In this document: piece by piece, positions 14,240 through 23,545 of the stretch
Layout: each line of letters begins with the position of its first letter
Position numbering within the stretch: the stretch's first letter is position 1
Position numbers and translations under genes: made by a program
From: CAZLIC01 sp964559535
GTDB lineage: Bacteria > Pseudomonadota > Alphaproteobacteria > Rhodobacterales > Rhodobacteraceae
Length of the DNA: 32,292 bases
Assembly (NCBI GenBank): GCA_964559535.1
Contig: CAZLIC010000047.1
Location: forward strand, 1-32,292
Direction: 5' to 3'
The notes under the pieces: generated by a model
What the model was told of the DNA's origin: nothing
Database searches by the model: none
Seen by the model: the letters and a program-made list of their open reading frames with translations, nothing else

Positions 14240-15444
14240 TGACCACCACTGCCGAACAGATGCGCGCCTGGACCGGCCCTGCGATCCTGACCTACGGGTT
14301 CCGGCCATTCTTCTTCGGGGCCGCGATCTGGGCTGCGCTGGCCATGACGCTATGGGTGCCGATGCTGTCGGGTCATCTGACGCTGCCCACTGCCTTTGAC
14401 CCAGTCAGCTGGCACGCGCACGAATTCCTGTTCGGCTACCTCGGCGCGGTGATCGCGGGGTTTCTCTTGACCGCTGTGCCAAACTGGACAGGCCGGTTGC
14501 CCATCGTGGGCTGGCGGCTTGGCGGGCTGTTCTTCTTGTGGCTGGCCGGGCGCGTGGCAGTTGCCATGTCGAGTAACCTGCCCGCAGGATTGGCGGCGAC
14601 GGTCGATCTGTCCTTTCCGCTGGTTCTGGCCGCGGCCATTGGGCGTGAGATCGTGGCGGGCAAGAACTGGCGCAATCTGATCGTGCTGGCGATGCTGGCG
14701 GTCTTTGCCCTTGGCAACGGACTGTACCACTGGGAGGCGGCGCGGGGGGATTATGCCGCCCAAGGTTATGGCCTGCGTCTGGGGTTGGCGGCGGGTGTCA
14801 TGATGATCGCGATCATCGGTGGGCGGATTGTACCGTCCTTTACCCGCAACTGGCTGGTGCGGCGCGGGCCGGGAAAACTGCCCGCCGCGCCGATGCAGGG
14901 GTTCGACAAGGTGGCCCTGCTGGCTCTCTTTGCGGCGCTGCTCATGTGGGTCGCGCTGCCGACGTCCTTGGTGACCGCCGTCTTGCTGGGGCTGGCAGGT
15001 GCTCTGCATGCTATCCGACTGGCGCGATGGGCGGGCATCCGCACGGCGGCGGAGCCACTCGTCCTGGTGCTGCACGCTGGTTATGCTTTCCTGCCGCTGG
15101 GGGCCATCGCGCTCGCGGCAGAGATCTTGATGCCGGATGTCTTCGGCATGGCCGCAGCACAGCATCTCTGGATGGGCGGCGCTGTCGGGTTGATGACACT
15201 CGCGGTGATGACGCGTGCAACCCTGGGCCATACTGGGCAAGAGTTGCACGCAGGCCCCGGCACGGTGGCGATCTATCTGGCGCTGGTCACCGCTGTCCTG
15301 GCGCGCGTGGCCGCGGGGGTCTGGACCGATGAGGCGATGGCGCTGCACAGCCTGGCCGGAGTGGCTTGGATAGGGGCCTTTGGCGGCTATGCCGTTCTGT
15401 ACGGGCGGTTTCTGCTGCACCTGCCGCCTGCGAAACGGATCTGA
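14236..15444 (+). CDS. nnrS: NnrS family membrane protein
   Basis: The 402-residue protein has about twelve hydrophobic segments. It shows the NnrS hallmarks 'YGFRPFFFGAAIWAAL', 'WHAHEFLFGYLGAVIAGF' and 'LLTAVPNWTGRLPI', with His residues that could bind haem. NnrS was described as a haem- and copper-containing membrane protein of NO-stress and denitrification regulons; it protects cells from NO but its exact chemistry is unsettled. Start is the ATG at 14236 (overlapping the upstream stop) or the ATG at 14239. Three bases further in, the difference is one residue. It is cotranscribed with nnrU (6-base gap). Confidence 0.92.
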   Translation: MMTTTAEQMRAWTGPAILTYGFRPFFFGAAIWAALAMTLWVPMLSGHLTLPTAFDPVSWHAHEFLFGYLGAVIAGFLLTAVPNWTGRLPIVGWRLGGLFFLWLAGRVAVAMSSNLPAGLAATVDLSFPLVLAAAIGREIVAGKNWRNLIVLAMLAVFALGNGLYHWEAARGDYAAQGYGLRLGLAAGVMMIAIIGGRIVPSFTRNWLVRRGPGKLPAAPMQGFDKVALLALFAALLMWVALPTSLVTAVLLGLAGALHAIRLARWAGIRTAAEPLVLVLHAGYAFLPLGAIALAAEILMPDVFGMAAAQHLWMGGAVGLMTLAVMTRATLGHTGQELHAGPGTVAIYLALVTAVLARVAAGVWTDEAMALHSLAGVAWIGAFGGYAVLYGRFLLHLPPAKRI

Positions 15445-15450
15445 CTGGGC

Positions 15451-16113
15451 ATGGGCTGGAACGAATTCGCCTTTGCCTTCGGGACCTTCTTCCTGACCCA
15501 CTCCATTCCGATCCGCCCGCCGTTGCGGCCCTGGGCGGTGGCAAGGCTGGGGCATGCAGGCTTTGGCATCGCCTATTCGGCTCTCTCACTTGCCGTGCTG
15601 GCCTGGTTGATCGCGGCAGCGGGTCGAGCGCCCTATGTGCCGCTTTGGGACTGGGCGCCGTGGCAGAACCATGTCGTGCTGGCCGTGATGCTGCCGGTCT
15701 GCGTGATCCTGTCGCTGGCAATTGCACGACCGAACCCCTTTTCCTTCGGCGGCGCGCAAAATGACCGGTTCGACCCGGCGAGCCCCGGAATCGTCCGCCT
15801 GACGCGGCATCCCCTGCTTCTGGCGCTCGGGATATGGTCGGCGGCGCATATCCTGCCAAACGGCGACTTGGCGCATGTGATACTGTTCGGCACCTTCGCC
15901 GGTTTCGCGATGCTTGGCGGCCGCCTTGTCGACCGGCGGCGACAGCGAGAGATGGGGCAGAGATGGCACGACCTGCGCGCAGCCCTATCGGAATGCCCCG
16001 CATCGCTATCCCTGACCGCCGACACCCTTTTGCGCTTGGCTGCCGGGCTCATGCTCTATGCGGGGTTGATCTGGCTGCATCCCCTGGTGATCGGAGTGGA
16101 CCCTCTGGTCTGA
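15451..16113 (+). CDS. nnrU: NnrU family membrane protein
   Basis: The 220-residue protein has about six hydrophobic segments and NnrU-like elements: an N-terminal 'FFLTHSIPIRPPLRPW' (with the family's 'THSIP' pattern), 'RLTRHPLLLALGIWSAAHIL' and 'LPNGDLAHVILFGTFAGFA'. NnrU was named for its place in nitrite and NO reductase gene groups of Rhodobacter; it is related to methyltransferase-like isoprenylcysteine membrane proteins in fold, and its role is unknown. The 'NGD' and 'DRRR' elements between helices are conserved in relatives. It ends 4 bases before the convergent regulator gene, so no terminator fits in between. Confidence 0.85.
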   Translation: MGWNEFAFAFGTFFLTHSIPIRPPLRPWAVARLGHAGFGIAYSALSLAVLAWLIAAAGRAPYVPLWDWAPWQNHVVLAVMLPVCVILSLAIARPNPFSFGGAQNDRFDPASPGIVRLTRHPLLLALGIWSAAHILPNGDLAHVILFGTFAGFAMLGGRLVDRRRQREMGQRWHDLRAALSECPASLSLTADTLLRLAAGLMLYAGLIWLHPLVIGVDPLV

Positions 16114-16117
16114 CGCC

Positions 16118-16816
16118 TCAGGTGGACCCGTCGTCGATCAGCGGGTTCGGCTTGGCAAACCGCTCGAACTCTGCCTGGTTGGTGATTGTGATACGTGTTC
16201 CGTCCACCTCTAGCCCATAGGGCTGCAACCCCTTGAAGGCGCGGCTCAGGTTTTCGGCGGTCATCCCAAGCACTGAAGCGAGGCGGCGCTTCTCGAAATC
16301 AAGGTCGAACGATGCTGCCCCACCGGCGCGCCACTGGTGGCGCAAGAGATAGTTCGCCAGCCGCTCCAACGATGTCCGCAGCTTCAGGTCTTTCTGCGCC
16401 TTGATGACCGAGCGGTAACACTGCGCCAGTTCTGTCACGATGGCGCGGGCAAAGTTGCCGTCAATGTCGAAAACGGCGCGCACATCCTGACTGGGGATCA
16501 GCGCGATCCGGCTCTTCTCCAATGTGCGGGCTGACATGAGGTAAGGCGCATCCTTGATCGTAGCGGCCAGGATGAAGGTCGAGATGGGCCGAACGGTCGC
16601 AAGGCTGGTCTCACGGTCATTCCAGGCCGAGAAGAGGTCAACCGAACCGGAAAGCACAACATGCAGGAAGTCGCTCGGGTCGCCTTCAGTGATCAGTTCG
16701 ATCTGCGCCGGGAAGTTCTGGACATAAGCACCGCGCATCAAGGCCGAGAAATTCTCGTCCGCCATCTGTGAAAACAGCGCGAGGTCGCGAATCTCCCTGA
16801 ATGATGAATCGGGCAT
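16118..16816 (-). CDS. narR: Crp/Fnr-family regulator, NarR-like
   Basis: The protein has 232 residues. An N-terminal cyclic-nucleotide-type barrel (about 10-125) is followed by a dimer helix and a C-terminal winged helix with the recognition segment 'TAENLSRAFKGL'. The E-x-x-S-R spacing is that of FNR-type readers of TTGAT...ATCAA sites. Only one cysteine is seen (in 'AQCYRS'), so the four-Cys oxygen-sensing cluster of FNR is missing. Position beside narK is that of narR in Paracoccus, a nitrate/nitrite-responsive activator of narKGHJI; the NO-responsive Nnr/Dnr type is the alternative, given nnrSU next door. The start ATG 16816 has 'AAGGA' upstream; an upstream frame extension to 16873 covers the FNR box and is rejected. 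Confidence 0.8.
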   Translation of the reverse strand: MPDSSFREIRDLALFSQMADENFSALMRGAYVQNFPAQIELITEGDPSDFLHVVLSGSVDLFSAWNDRETSLATVRPISTFILAATIKDAPYLMSARTLEKSRIALIPSQDVRAVFDIDGNFARAIVTELAQCYRSVIKAQKDLKLRTSLERLANYLLRHQWRAGGAASFDLDFEKRRLASVLGMTAENLSRAFKGLQPYGLEVDGTRITITNQAEFERFAKPNPLIDDGST

Positions 16817-16859
16817 CCTGTCGTCCTTAGAAGTGCTTTGACAGAGTCCAATCCCACGA

Positions 16860-16873
16860 TTGATAATTGTCAA
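16860..16873. promoter_or_regulatory. FNR/NarR-type box upstream of the narR-like gene
   Basis: TTGAT-AATT-GTCAA matches the TTGAT-N4-ATCAA consensus in nine of ten positions. Its centre lies 50 bases from the regulator start codon. It could serve self-regulation or FNR control. An 'ACAATTGATCA' stretch at about 16878-16888 forms an imperfect inverted copy of its left part, so two factors could compete there. Confidence 0.6.
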
Positions 16874-16972
16874 GCCAACAATTGATCATCGCAGGAGGAG
16901 CCTTGACTGACCCTGCAAGCGAACCTGACATTTTTCACTAAGCCATTTATTTCAATAAGAAATCCGCAACAG

Positions 16973-16986
16973 ATGATCTAGATCAA
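16973..16986. promoter_or_regulatory. FNR/NarR-type box upstream of narK
   Basis: ATGAT-CTAG-ATCAA matches the TTGAT-N4-ATCAA consensus in nine of ten positions (first base A). Its centre at 16979.5 is 86 bases before the narK ATG. Class II activation at -41.5 would place the start site near 17021, leaving a leader of about 45 bases. The narK-gene promoter otherwise lies in the 192-base gap 16874-17065. No strong -10 is visible. Confidence 0.7.
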
Positions 16987-17065
16987 CCTCTTTGGCCTGC
17001 GTGGATCTCAGGACTGGCATCAACCCCACTGGGGAAACTGCCTCCCTCTTGCCGGAGATCCCGCC

Positions 17066-19783
17066 ATGCAGACCGCAACGACAGCCTCACGCGCCGACCA
17101 GACCCGCGCCCTGACGCTGAGCACGATCGCCTTCACCGCCTGTTTCGCCGTCTGGACGATCTTTTCGATCATCGGCGTCGCCATCAAGGGCGAGCTGGGG
17201 CTGAACGATACGCAGTTTGGCCTCTTGGTCGCCACCCCGATCCTGACCGGTTCGTTGACACGCATCTTCCTTGGGGTCTGGACCGAGAAGTATGGCGGGC
17301 GGCTGGTGTTCTCGACGCAAATGCTGCTGGCGGCCTTGGCGACCTGGGCGCTGACCTTTGCCGACAGCTATCCGATGTATCTGTTGGCCGCATTGGGCGT
17401 TGGCCTAGCGGGCGGATCTTTCATCATCGGCGTCGCCTATGTCAGCCGCTGGTATGATGCGGGCCATCAGGGCACCGCGCTTGGCATCTTTGGCGCGGGG
17501 AATATCGGGGCAGCGGTGACCAAGTTCGTCGCGCCCTTCGTGATGGTGGGCTTTGGCTGGCAAGGGGTAGCGAATGTCTGGGCCGCAGGCCTGGCACTGA
17601 TGGCGGTGATCTTCTTTGTTTTTGCCAAGGACGATCCCTCGCTCGTTGAACGTCGCCGGACCGGGGCAAAGCCGCCGAGTTTCGCCCAGCAGTTCGCGCC
17701 CCTGAAGAACCTGCAGGTCTGGCGCTTCTCGCTCTACTACTTCTTCGTCTTCGGCGCCTTCGTGGCGCTCGCGCTGTGGCTCCCCCACTACCTGATCGAC
17801 GTCTACGGCGTCGACGTGCGCACAGCCGGCATGGCGGCCGCCTCGTTCAGCCTGTCGGCCAGCCTTTTCCGGGCCTATGGCGGGCATCTGTCGGACAAGT
17901 TCGGCGCGCGGTCGGTCATGTACTGGACCTTCGGCTTTTCGCTGCTGTTCCTGTTCATGCTGTCCTATCCGCCTACCGACTATGTCATCCAGGGCAAGGA
18001 CGGCGTCATCGCCTTTTCCACCAGCATGGGGCTGTGGCCCTTCATCGCCACGCTCTTCGCGCTTGGCTTCTTCATGAGCCTCGGCAAGGCGGCGGTGTTC
18101 AAGCATATCCCGGTCTACTACCCCAACCACGTGGGTGCCGTCGGCGGCCTTGTCGGCATGATCGGCGGGCTTGGCGGGTTCGTCCTGCCCATCGCATTTG
18201 GCGCTCTGCTGGACCTCACCGGCATCTACACGTCCTGCTTTGCCCTGCTGTTCGTGCTGGTCGGGATCGCGCTGACCTGGATGCACCTGTCGATCCGCGC
18301 CATGGAGCGCGCCGCGCATGGCGAGGTTCTGGACCGACTGCCGCAACTGCCCGAGATGCAGGCGATCCACCACCCCGAGCGCACAACGATGCCGCGCGTG
18401 CTGGAGGACTGGCGGCCCGAGGACGCGGCCTTCTGGGCCGACAAGGGCCGGGCCGTTGCACGTCGCAACCTGTGGCTGTCGATCCCCGCGCTGCTTCTGG
18501 CCTTCTCGGTCTGGATGGTCTGGTCGATGGTCGTGGCGAAGCTTCCGCTGATCGGATTTGCCTTCACGCCCGAGCAGCTGTTCTGGCTGGCCGCACTGCC
18601 TGCGCTGTCGGGGGCAACGCTGCGCATCTTCTACGGCTTCATGGTGCCGATCTTTGGCGGGCGGCTCTGGACGACGCTTTCCACCGCCTCGCTGATGCTG
18701 CCGGCCATCGGCATCGGTTACGCCGTGCAGAACCCGGAAACCCCCTACTTCATCTTCCTGGTGCTGGCGCTGCTTTGCGGCCTGGGCGGGGCGAACTTCG
18801 CCTCAAGCATGGCCAACATCGGCTACTTCTTCCCCAAGGCCGAAAAGGGCAATGCGCTGGCACTGAATGCTGGCCTCGGCAACCTTGGCGTCAGCGTCAT
18901 GCAGTTCCTGGTGCCGCTGGTCATCACCGCCGGTGTCTTTGGTGCCGTGGGCGGCGAGGGCGTGGCTCTGCAGGATGGCGGCACGCTGTGGCTGCAAAAC
19001 GCAGGCTTTATCTGGGTGCCGTTCATCCTAGCCTCGACCATCGCGGCGTGGTTGGGGATGAACGACATAGCCGATGCCAAGGCAAGTTTTGCCCAGCAAT
19101 CAGTGATCTTTGGCCGCACGCAGAATTGGCTGATGTGCGTCCTCTACATCGGCACCTTCGGCAGCTTCATCGGCTATTCGGCAGGCTTCCCGCTGCTGTC
19201 CAAGATCGCTTTCCCGGATGTGAACGCGCTGCAATACGTCTTCCTCGGGCCGCTGGTCGGCGCGCTGAGCCGTGCCGGCACGGGCTGGGTTGCGGATCGG
19301 TTCGGCGGCGGCCGCGTCACCTTTTGGGTCTTCGCGGGGATGATCGCATCCGTTCTGGCCGTGATCTTCTCGCTGCAGGCCGGCAGTTTCCCTGGGTTCT
19401 TCGCAGGCTTCATCGCGCTGTTCTTCTTCACCGGGGTCGGCAATGCGTCCACCTTCCAGATGATCCCGGTCATCATGGGCAAGGAAGTGCCGCGCCTGAT
19501 GCCGCAGCTGACCGGCGCCGACCGCGCCCGCCAGATCGCGATGGAGTCGAGCGGCATCGTCGCCTTCACCAGCGCCATCGGCGCCTATGGCGGCTTCTTC
19601 ATCCCCAAGGCCTATGGCTCTTCCATCGCGATGACCGGCTCACCCGTCGGCGCACTGTGGCTGTTCCTTGCCTTCTACGTGATCTGCCTGGTCCTGACCT
19701 GGGTCGTCTACACCCGGCCCGGCGGACTTCTTCATGACATCGAGCGTGGTCGCGCTTTTGCCGCCCCCCACCCTGCCGAATAA
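17066..19783 (+). CDS. narK: Fused nitrate/nitrite transporter NarK1-NarK2
   Basis: The 905-residue protein is two complete MFS transporters in one chain, joined by a soluble linker near residues 410-475. Each half has about twelve helices. The first has the substrate-site arginine in 'GSLTRIFLGVWTEKYGGRLV' and the nitrate signature 'GAGNIGAAVTKFVAPF'; the second has 'GATLRIFYGFMVPIFGGRLW' and 'GLGNLGVSVMQFLVPL'. In Paracoccus the first half acts as a nitrate/proton symporter and the second as a nitrate/nitrite antiporter, which lets respiration start and then run in steady state. Located 80 bases after the FNR box, it is the first gene of the nar operon, and narG follows by 15 bases. Confidence 0.95.
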   Translation: MQTATTASRADQTRALTLSTIAFTACFAVWTIFSIIGVAIKGELGLNDTQFGLLVATPILTGSLTRIFLGVWTEKYGGRLVFSTQMLLAALATWALTFADSYPMYLLAALGVGLAGGSFIIGVAYVSRWYDAGHQGTALGIFGAGNIGAAVTKFVAPFVMVGFGWQGVANVWAAGLALMAVIFFVFAKDDPSLVERRRTGAKPPSFAQQFAPLKNLQVWRFSLYYFFVFGAFVALALWLPHYLIDVYGVDVRTAGMAAASFSLSASLFRAYGGHLSDKFGARSVMYWTFGFSLLFLFMLSYPPTDYVIQGKDGVIAFSTSMGLWPFIATLFALGFFMSLGKAAVFKHIPVYYPNHVGAVGGLVGMIGGLGGFVLPIAFGALLDLTGIYTSCFALLFVLVGIALTWMHLSIRAMERAAHGEVLDRLPQLPEMQAIHHPERTTMPRVLEDWRPEDAAFWADKGRAVARRNLWLSIPALLLAFSVWMVWSMVVAKLPLIGFAFTPEQLFWLAALPALSGATLRIFYGFMVPIFGGRLWTTLSTASLMLPAIGIGYAVQNPETPYFIFLVLALLCGLGGANFASSMANIGYFFPKAEKGNALALNAGLGNLGVSVMQFLVPLVITAGVFGAVGGEGVALQDGGTLWLQNAGFIWVPFILASTIAAWLGMNDIADAKASFAQQSVIFGRTQNWLMCVLYIGTFGSFIGYSAGFPLLSKIAFPDVNALQYVFLGPLVGALSRAGTGWVADRFGGGRVTFWVFAGMIASVLAVIFSLQAGSFPGFFAGFIALFFFTGVGNASTFQMIPVIMGKEVPRLMPQLTGADRARQIAMESSGIVAFTSAIGAYGGFFIPKAYGSSIAMTGSPVGALWLFLAFYVICLVLTWVVYTRPGGLLHDIERGRAFAAPHPAE

Positions 19784-19798
19784 CGAAAGGACGCCAAG

Positions 19799-22700
19799 AT
19801 GAGCCACCTGCTCGACAGACTGAACTTCCTCCAGAAGAAGACGCTGGAAACCTTCTCGGACGGCTGGGGTGAAACCACGCGCGAGGATCGGGGGTGGGAG
19901 GACACCTATCGGAACCGCTGGCGGCACGACAAGATCGTGCGGTCAACCCACGGGGTGAACTGCACCGGATCGTGCAGCTGGAAGATCTACGTCAAGTCCG
20001 GCATCGTGACTTGGGAGACGCAGCAGACCGACTATCCGCGCACCCGCGCAGGCCTGCCCAACCATGAGCCGCGCGGCTGTGCGCGGGGGGCGTCCTACAG
20101 CTGGTATCTCTATTCGGCCAACCGGGTGAAGAACCCGCTGATCCGGGGCAGCCTGATGCGCGCATGGCGCAAGCTGCGGGCGACGATGACGCCCGTGGCT
20201 GCCTGGGCCGCGATCCAGAGCGATCCCGCCCTGCGCGCGAGCTATACCAAGACCCGCGGCAAGGGTGGTTTCGTCCGCGCCACCTGGGACGAGGCGACCG
20301 AGATCGTCGCCGCCGCCAACGCGCATACCACCAAGGCCTGGGGACCGGACCGAGTGTTCGGCTTCTCGCCCATCCCCGCGATGTCGATGGTCAGCTATGC
20401 GGCGGGGTCACGCTACCTGTCGCTTCTGGGCGGCACCTGCATGTCTTTCTACGACTGGTACTGCGACCTGCCGCCCGCCTCGCCGCAAACCTGGGGCGAA
20501 CAGACCGACGTGCCGGAATCGGCCGACTGGTACAACGCGGGCTTCCTGATGCTCTGGGGGTCGAACGTGCCGCAGACGCGTACGCCGGACGCTCATTTCT
20601 ACACCGAGGTCCGCTATCGCGGCACCAAGTCCGCCGTGGTCAGCCCCGACTATTCCGAAGCCGCGAAGTTCGGCGACATCTGGCTGAACCCGCAGGCGGG
20701 CACCGATGCGGCGCTGGCGATGGCCATGGGCCATGTGATCCTGCGTGAATTCCACCTCGACCGGCAGGCCGAGTATTTCGAGGATTACGCCCGCAAATAC
20801 ACCGACATGCCGATGCTGGTGGTGCTGGACGAACAGGACGGCCGCCTTGTTCCAGGACGGATGCTGCGGGCCGAGGATTTCGACGACAAGCTGGGCGAGG
20901 CGAACAACCCCGACTGGAAGACCGTCGCCTTCGATGAGGCGACGGGTCGCTTCGTTGCCCCCAACGGCTCCATCGGCTTCCGCTGGGGTGAGGAGGGCAA
21001 GTGGAATCTGGTCGAAGAGGCTGGCAATGCCGAGACGCGGTTGCGCCTGAGCCAGATCCTTGATGAACACCACGACAGTATCGTCGGTGTGGACTTTCCC
21101 TATTTCGGCGGTGCCGCGACGGGCGACTTCGTCAAATGCGAAGCGCCGGAGGTGCTGACCCGGAATATCCCCGCACGGAAAGTGAAATTGGCCGATGGGC
21201 GTGAGGCGCTGGTTGCCACAGTCTTTGACCTTTTCTGCGCCAACTACGGGCTGGACCGGGGCTTGGGTGGTGAGTGGGTGTCGAAGAACTTTGACGACGA
21301 TACACCCTACACCCCGGCATGGGCGGAGAAGATCACTGGTGTCGCACGGGAAAAAATCATCGCGGTGGCCCGTGAATTCGCGGGCAACGCAGAAAAGACC
21401 CGGGGCAAGTCCATGGTCATCCTCGGGGCCGGTCTGAACCACTGGTACCACATGGACATGAACTACCGCGGCATCATCAACATGCTGGTGATGTGCGGTT
21501 GCATCGGCCAGGAAGGCGGCGGCTGGTCGCACTATGTGGGGCAGGAAAAACTGCGGCCACAGACCGGCTGGGCGCCGCTGGCCTTCGCGCTCGACTGGAA
21601 CCGCCCGCCGCGCCACATGAACTCGACCAGCGCCTGGTACGCCCATACCGACCAGTGGCGATATGAGACGTTGCGCGCGGGTGAAATCCTGTCGCCCACC
21701 GCGCCGAAGGGCGACTGGGACATCAGCCTCATTGACTACAACATCCGGGCGGAACGGATGGGCTGGCTGCCATCGGCCCCGCAGCTGAAGACCAACCCGC
21801 TGGAGGTGTCGAAGGCCGCCAAGGCAGCGGGCAAGGACATCAAGGAGTTCGTTGCCGCTGAACTGAAATCCGGCAATCTGGAAATGTCCTGCCAGGACCC
21901 GGATGCGCCGGAAAACTGGCCGCGCAACCTGTTTGTCTGGCGGTCCAACCTGCTTGGGTCTTCGGGCAAGGGGCATGAGTATTTCCTCAAGCACCTTCTG
22001 GGAACCGACCACGGCGTCATGGGCAAGGATCTGGGCGAGGAAGGCCATGCCAAGCCCGTGGAGGCCGTCTGGCATGACGAGGCACCGAAGGGCAAGCTGG
22101 ACCTGCTGGTCTGCATCGACTTCCGCATGTCGACGACGGCGGTCTATTCCGACATCGTGTTGCCCACCGCGTCCTGGTATGAAAAGGACGACCTGAACAC
22201 GTCCGACATGCACCCCTTCATCCATCCGCTGCAGGCGGCGGTGGACCCGGCCTATGAATCGAAGTCGGACTGGGAAATCTTCAAATCCATCGCGAAGAAG
22301 TTCAGCGAAGTGGCCCCTGAAGTGTTGGGGGTCGAAACCGACATCGTTCAGTTGCCGCTCCTCCACGACACCGCCGCCGAACTGGCTCAGGCGCATGTGA
22401 AGGACTGGAAAAAGGGCGAATGCGACCTGATCCCCGGCAAGACCGCGCCGAACTACATCGCGGTCGAGCGGGACTATCCCAACCTCTACAAGAAGTTCAC
22501 CTCGGTCGGTCCACTGCTGGAAAAGCTCGGCAACGGTGGCAAGGGGATCAACTGGGACACCAAGGTCGAGGTCGGGCATCTGCGCGACCTGAACGGGGTG
22601 GTGCAGGACGAGGGCGTGTCGAAGGGCCTTGCCAGACTGAACACCGCCATCGACGCGGCAGAAATGATCCTGATGCTGGCGCCTGAGACCAATGGTGAGG

Positions 22701-23545
22701 TCGCGGTCAAGGCCTGGGAGGAACTGGAGAAGCCCACAGGCCAGCACCACACCCATCTCGCCGAGGGTGCGCATCACACCAAGATCCGCTTCCGCGACAT
22801 CGCGGCGCAACCGCGCAAGATCATCTCTTCGCCCACCTGGTCCGGGATTGAGTCGGAAACGGTCTGCTACAATGCGGGCTACACCAACGTCCACGAGCTG
22901 ATCCCGTGGCGGACGCTGACGGGACGGCAGCAGCTCTATCAGGATCACCTCTGGATGCGGGCCTTCGGTGAAGGTTTCGTCAGCTATCGCCCGCCGGTGG
23001 ACCTGAAGACCATTACCAAGGCCGTCAACAACGACGCGGCCGAGGGCAACCCGCATGTCGTGCTGAACTTCATCACGCCGCACCAGAAATGGGGCATCCA
23101 CTCCACCTACACCGACAACCTCCTGATGCTTACGCTGAACCGCGGCGGGCCTGTCGTTTGGATGTCCGAGGTGGACGCGAAGAAGGCCGGCCTTGTCGAT
23201 AACGACTGGGTCGAGGCCTACAACGTGAACGGTGCACTGACCGCGCGGGTGGTGGTGTCCCAGCGGATCAAGCAGGGCACGCTGTTCATGTATCACGCGC
23301 AGGAAAAGATCGTGAACACGCCCGGGTCGGAAAAGACTGGCAACCGGGGCGGCATCCACAACTCGGTCACCCGCGCTACGCTGAAGCCGACCCACATGAT
23401 CGGCGGCTACGCGCAGCTTTCCTACGGGTTCAACTACTACGGCACCGTCGGCTCGAACCGGGACGAATTCGTGATCGTCCGCAAGATGAAGAAGGTCGAT
23501 TGGCTCGACCGTCCCGCAACCAAAGGTCTGGAGGCAGTGGAATGA
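19799..23545 (+). CDS. narG: Respiratory nitrate reductase alpha subunit
   Basis: The 1248-residue protein has the normal length (E. coli about 1247). It binds the bis-MGD molybdenum cofactor and the FS0 iron-sulfur cluster. His51, Cys55, Cys59 and the downstream Cys in 'NHEPRGCARGAS' form the H-x3-C-x3-C...C cluster site. The Mo ligand Asp lies in 'SFYDWYCDLPPASPQ'. There is no Tat leader and no twin-arginine start, so it is on the cytoplasmic side of the membrane as in NarG and not in the outward-facing type. It reduces nitrate to nitrite with electrons from NarH and NarI. An 'AAAGGA' ribosome site precedes ATG 19799. The stop overlaps the narH ATG (ATGA). Confidence 0.97.
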   Translation: MSHLLDRLNFLQKKTLETFSDGWGETTREDRGWEDTYRNRWRHDKIVRSTHGVNCTGSCSWKIYVKSGIVTWETQQTDYPRTRAGLPNHEPRGCARGASYSWYLYSANRVKNPLIRGSLMRAWRKLRATMTPVAAWAAIQSDPALRASYTKTRGKGGFVRATWDEATEIVAAANAHTTKAWGPDRVFGFSPIPAMSMVSYAAGSRYLSLLGGTCMSFYDWYCDLPPASPQTWGEQTDVPESADWYNAGFLMLWGSNVPQTRTPDAHFYTEVRYRGTKSAVVSPDYSEAAKFGDIWLNPQAGTDAALAMAMGHVILREFHLDRQAEYFEDYARKYTDMPMLVVLDEQDGRLVPGRMLRAEDFDDKLGEANNPDWKTVAFDEATGRFVAPNGSIGFRWGEEGKWNLVEEAGNAETRLRLSQILDEHHDSIVGVDFPYFGGAATGDFVKCEAPEVLTRNIPARKVKLADGREALVATVFDLFCANYGLDRGLGGEWVSKNFDDDTPYTPAWAEKITGVAREKIIAVAREFAGNAEKTRGKSMVILGAGLNHWYHMDMNYRGIINMLVMCGCIGQEGGGWSHYVGQEKLRPQTGWAPLAFALDWNRPPRHMNSTSAWYAHTDQWRYETLRAGEILSPTAPKGDWDISLIDYNIRAERMGWLPSAPQLKTNPLEVSKAAKAAGKDIKEFVAAELKSGNLEMSCQDPDAPENWPRNLFVWRSNLLGSSGKGHEYFLKHLLGTDHGVMGKDLGEEGHAKPVEAVWHDEAPKGKLDLLVCIDFRMSTTAVYSDIVLPTASWYEKDDLNTSDMHPFIHPLQAAVDPAYESKSDWEIFKSIAKKFSEVAPEVLGVETDIVQLPLLHDTAAELAQAHVKDWKKGECDLIPGKTAPNYIAVERDYPNLYKKFTSVGPLLEKLGNGGKGINWDTKVEVGHLRDLNGVVQDEGVSKGLARLNTAIDAAEMILMLAPETNGEVAVKAWEELEKPTGQHHTHLAEGAHHTKIRFRDIAAQPRKIISSPTWSGIESETVCYNAGYTNVHELIPWRTLTGRQQLYQDHLWMRAFGEGFVSYRPPVDLKTITKAVNNDAAEGNPHVVLNFITPHQKWGIHSTYTDNLLMLTLNRGGPVVWMSEVDAKKAGLVDNDWVEAYNVNGALTARVVVSQRIKQGTLFMYHAQEKIVNTPGSEKTGNRGGIHNSVTRATLKPTHMIGGYAQLSYGFNYYGTVGSNRDEFVIVRKMKKVDWLDRPATKGLEAVE

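Noticed and set aside
17776..19737. 653-residue open frame on the plus strand inside narK
   Set aside because: It is an offset reading of narK with Arg/Pro/His-rich composition typical of shadow frames in high-GC genes.
20408..23395. 995-residue open frame on the minus strand opposite narG
   Set aside because: It mirrors narG codons in high-GC DNA, has no domain I recognise and no ribosome site, and narG itself is complete and fully motif-supported.
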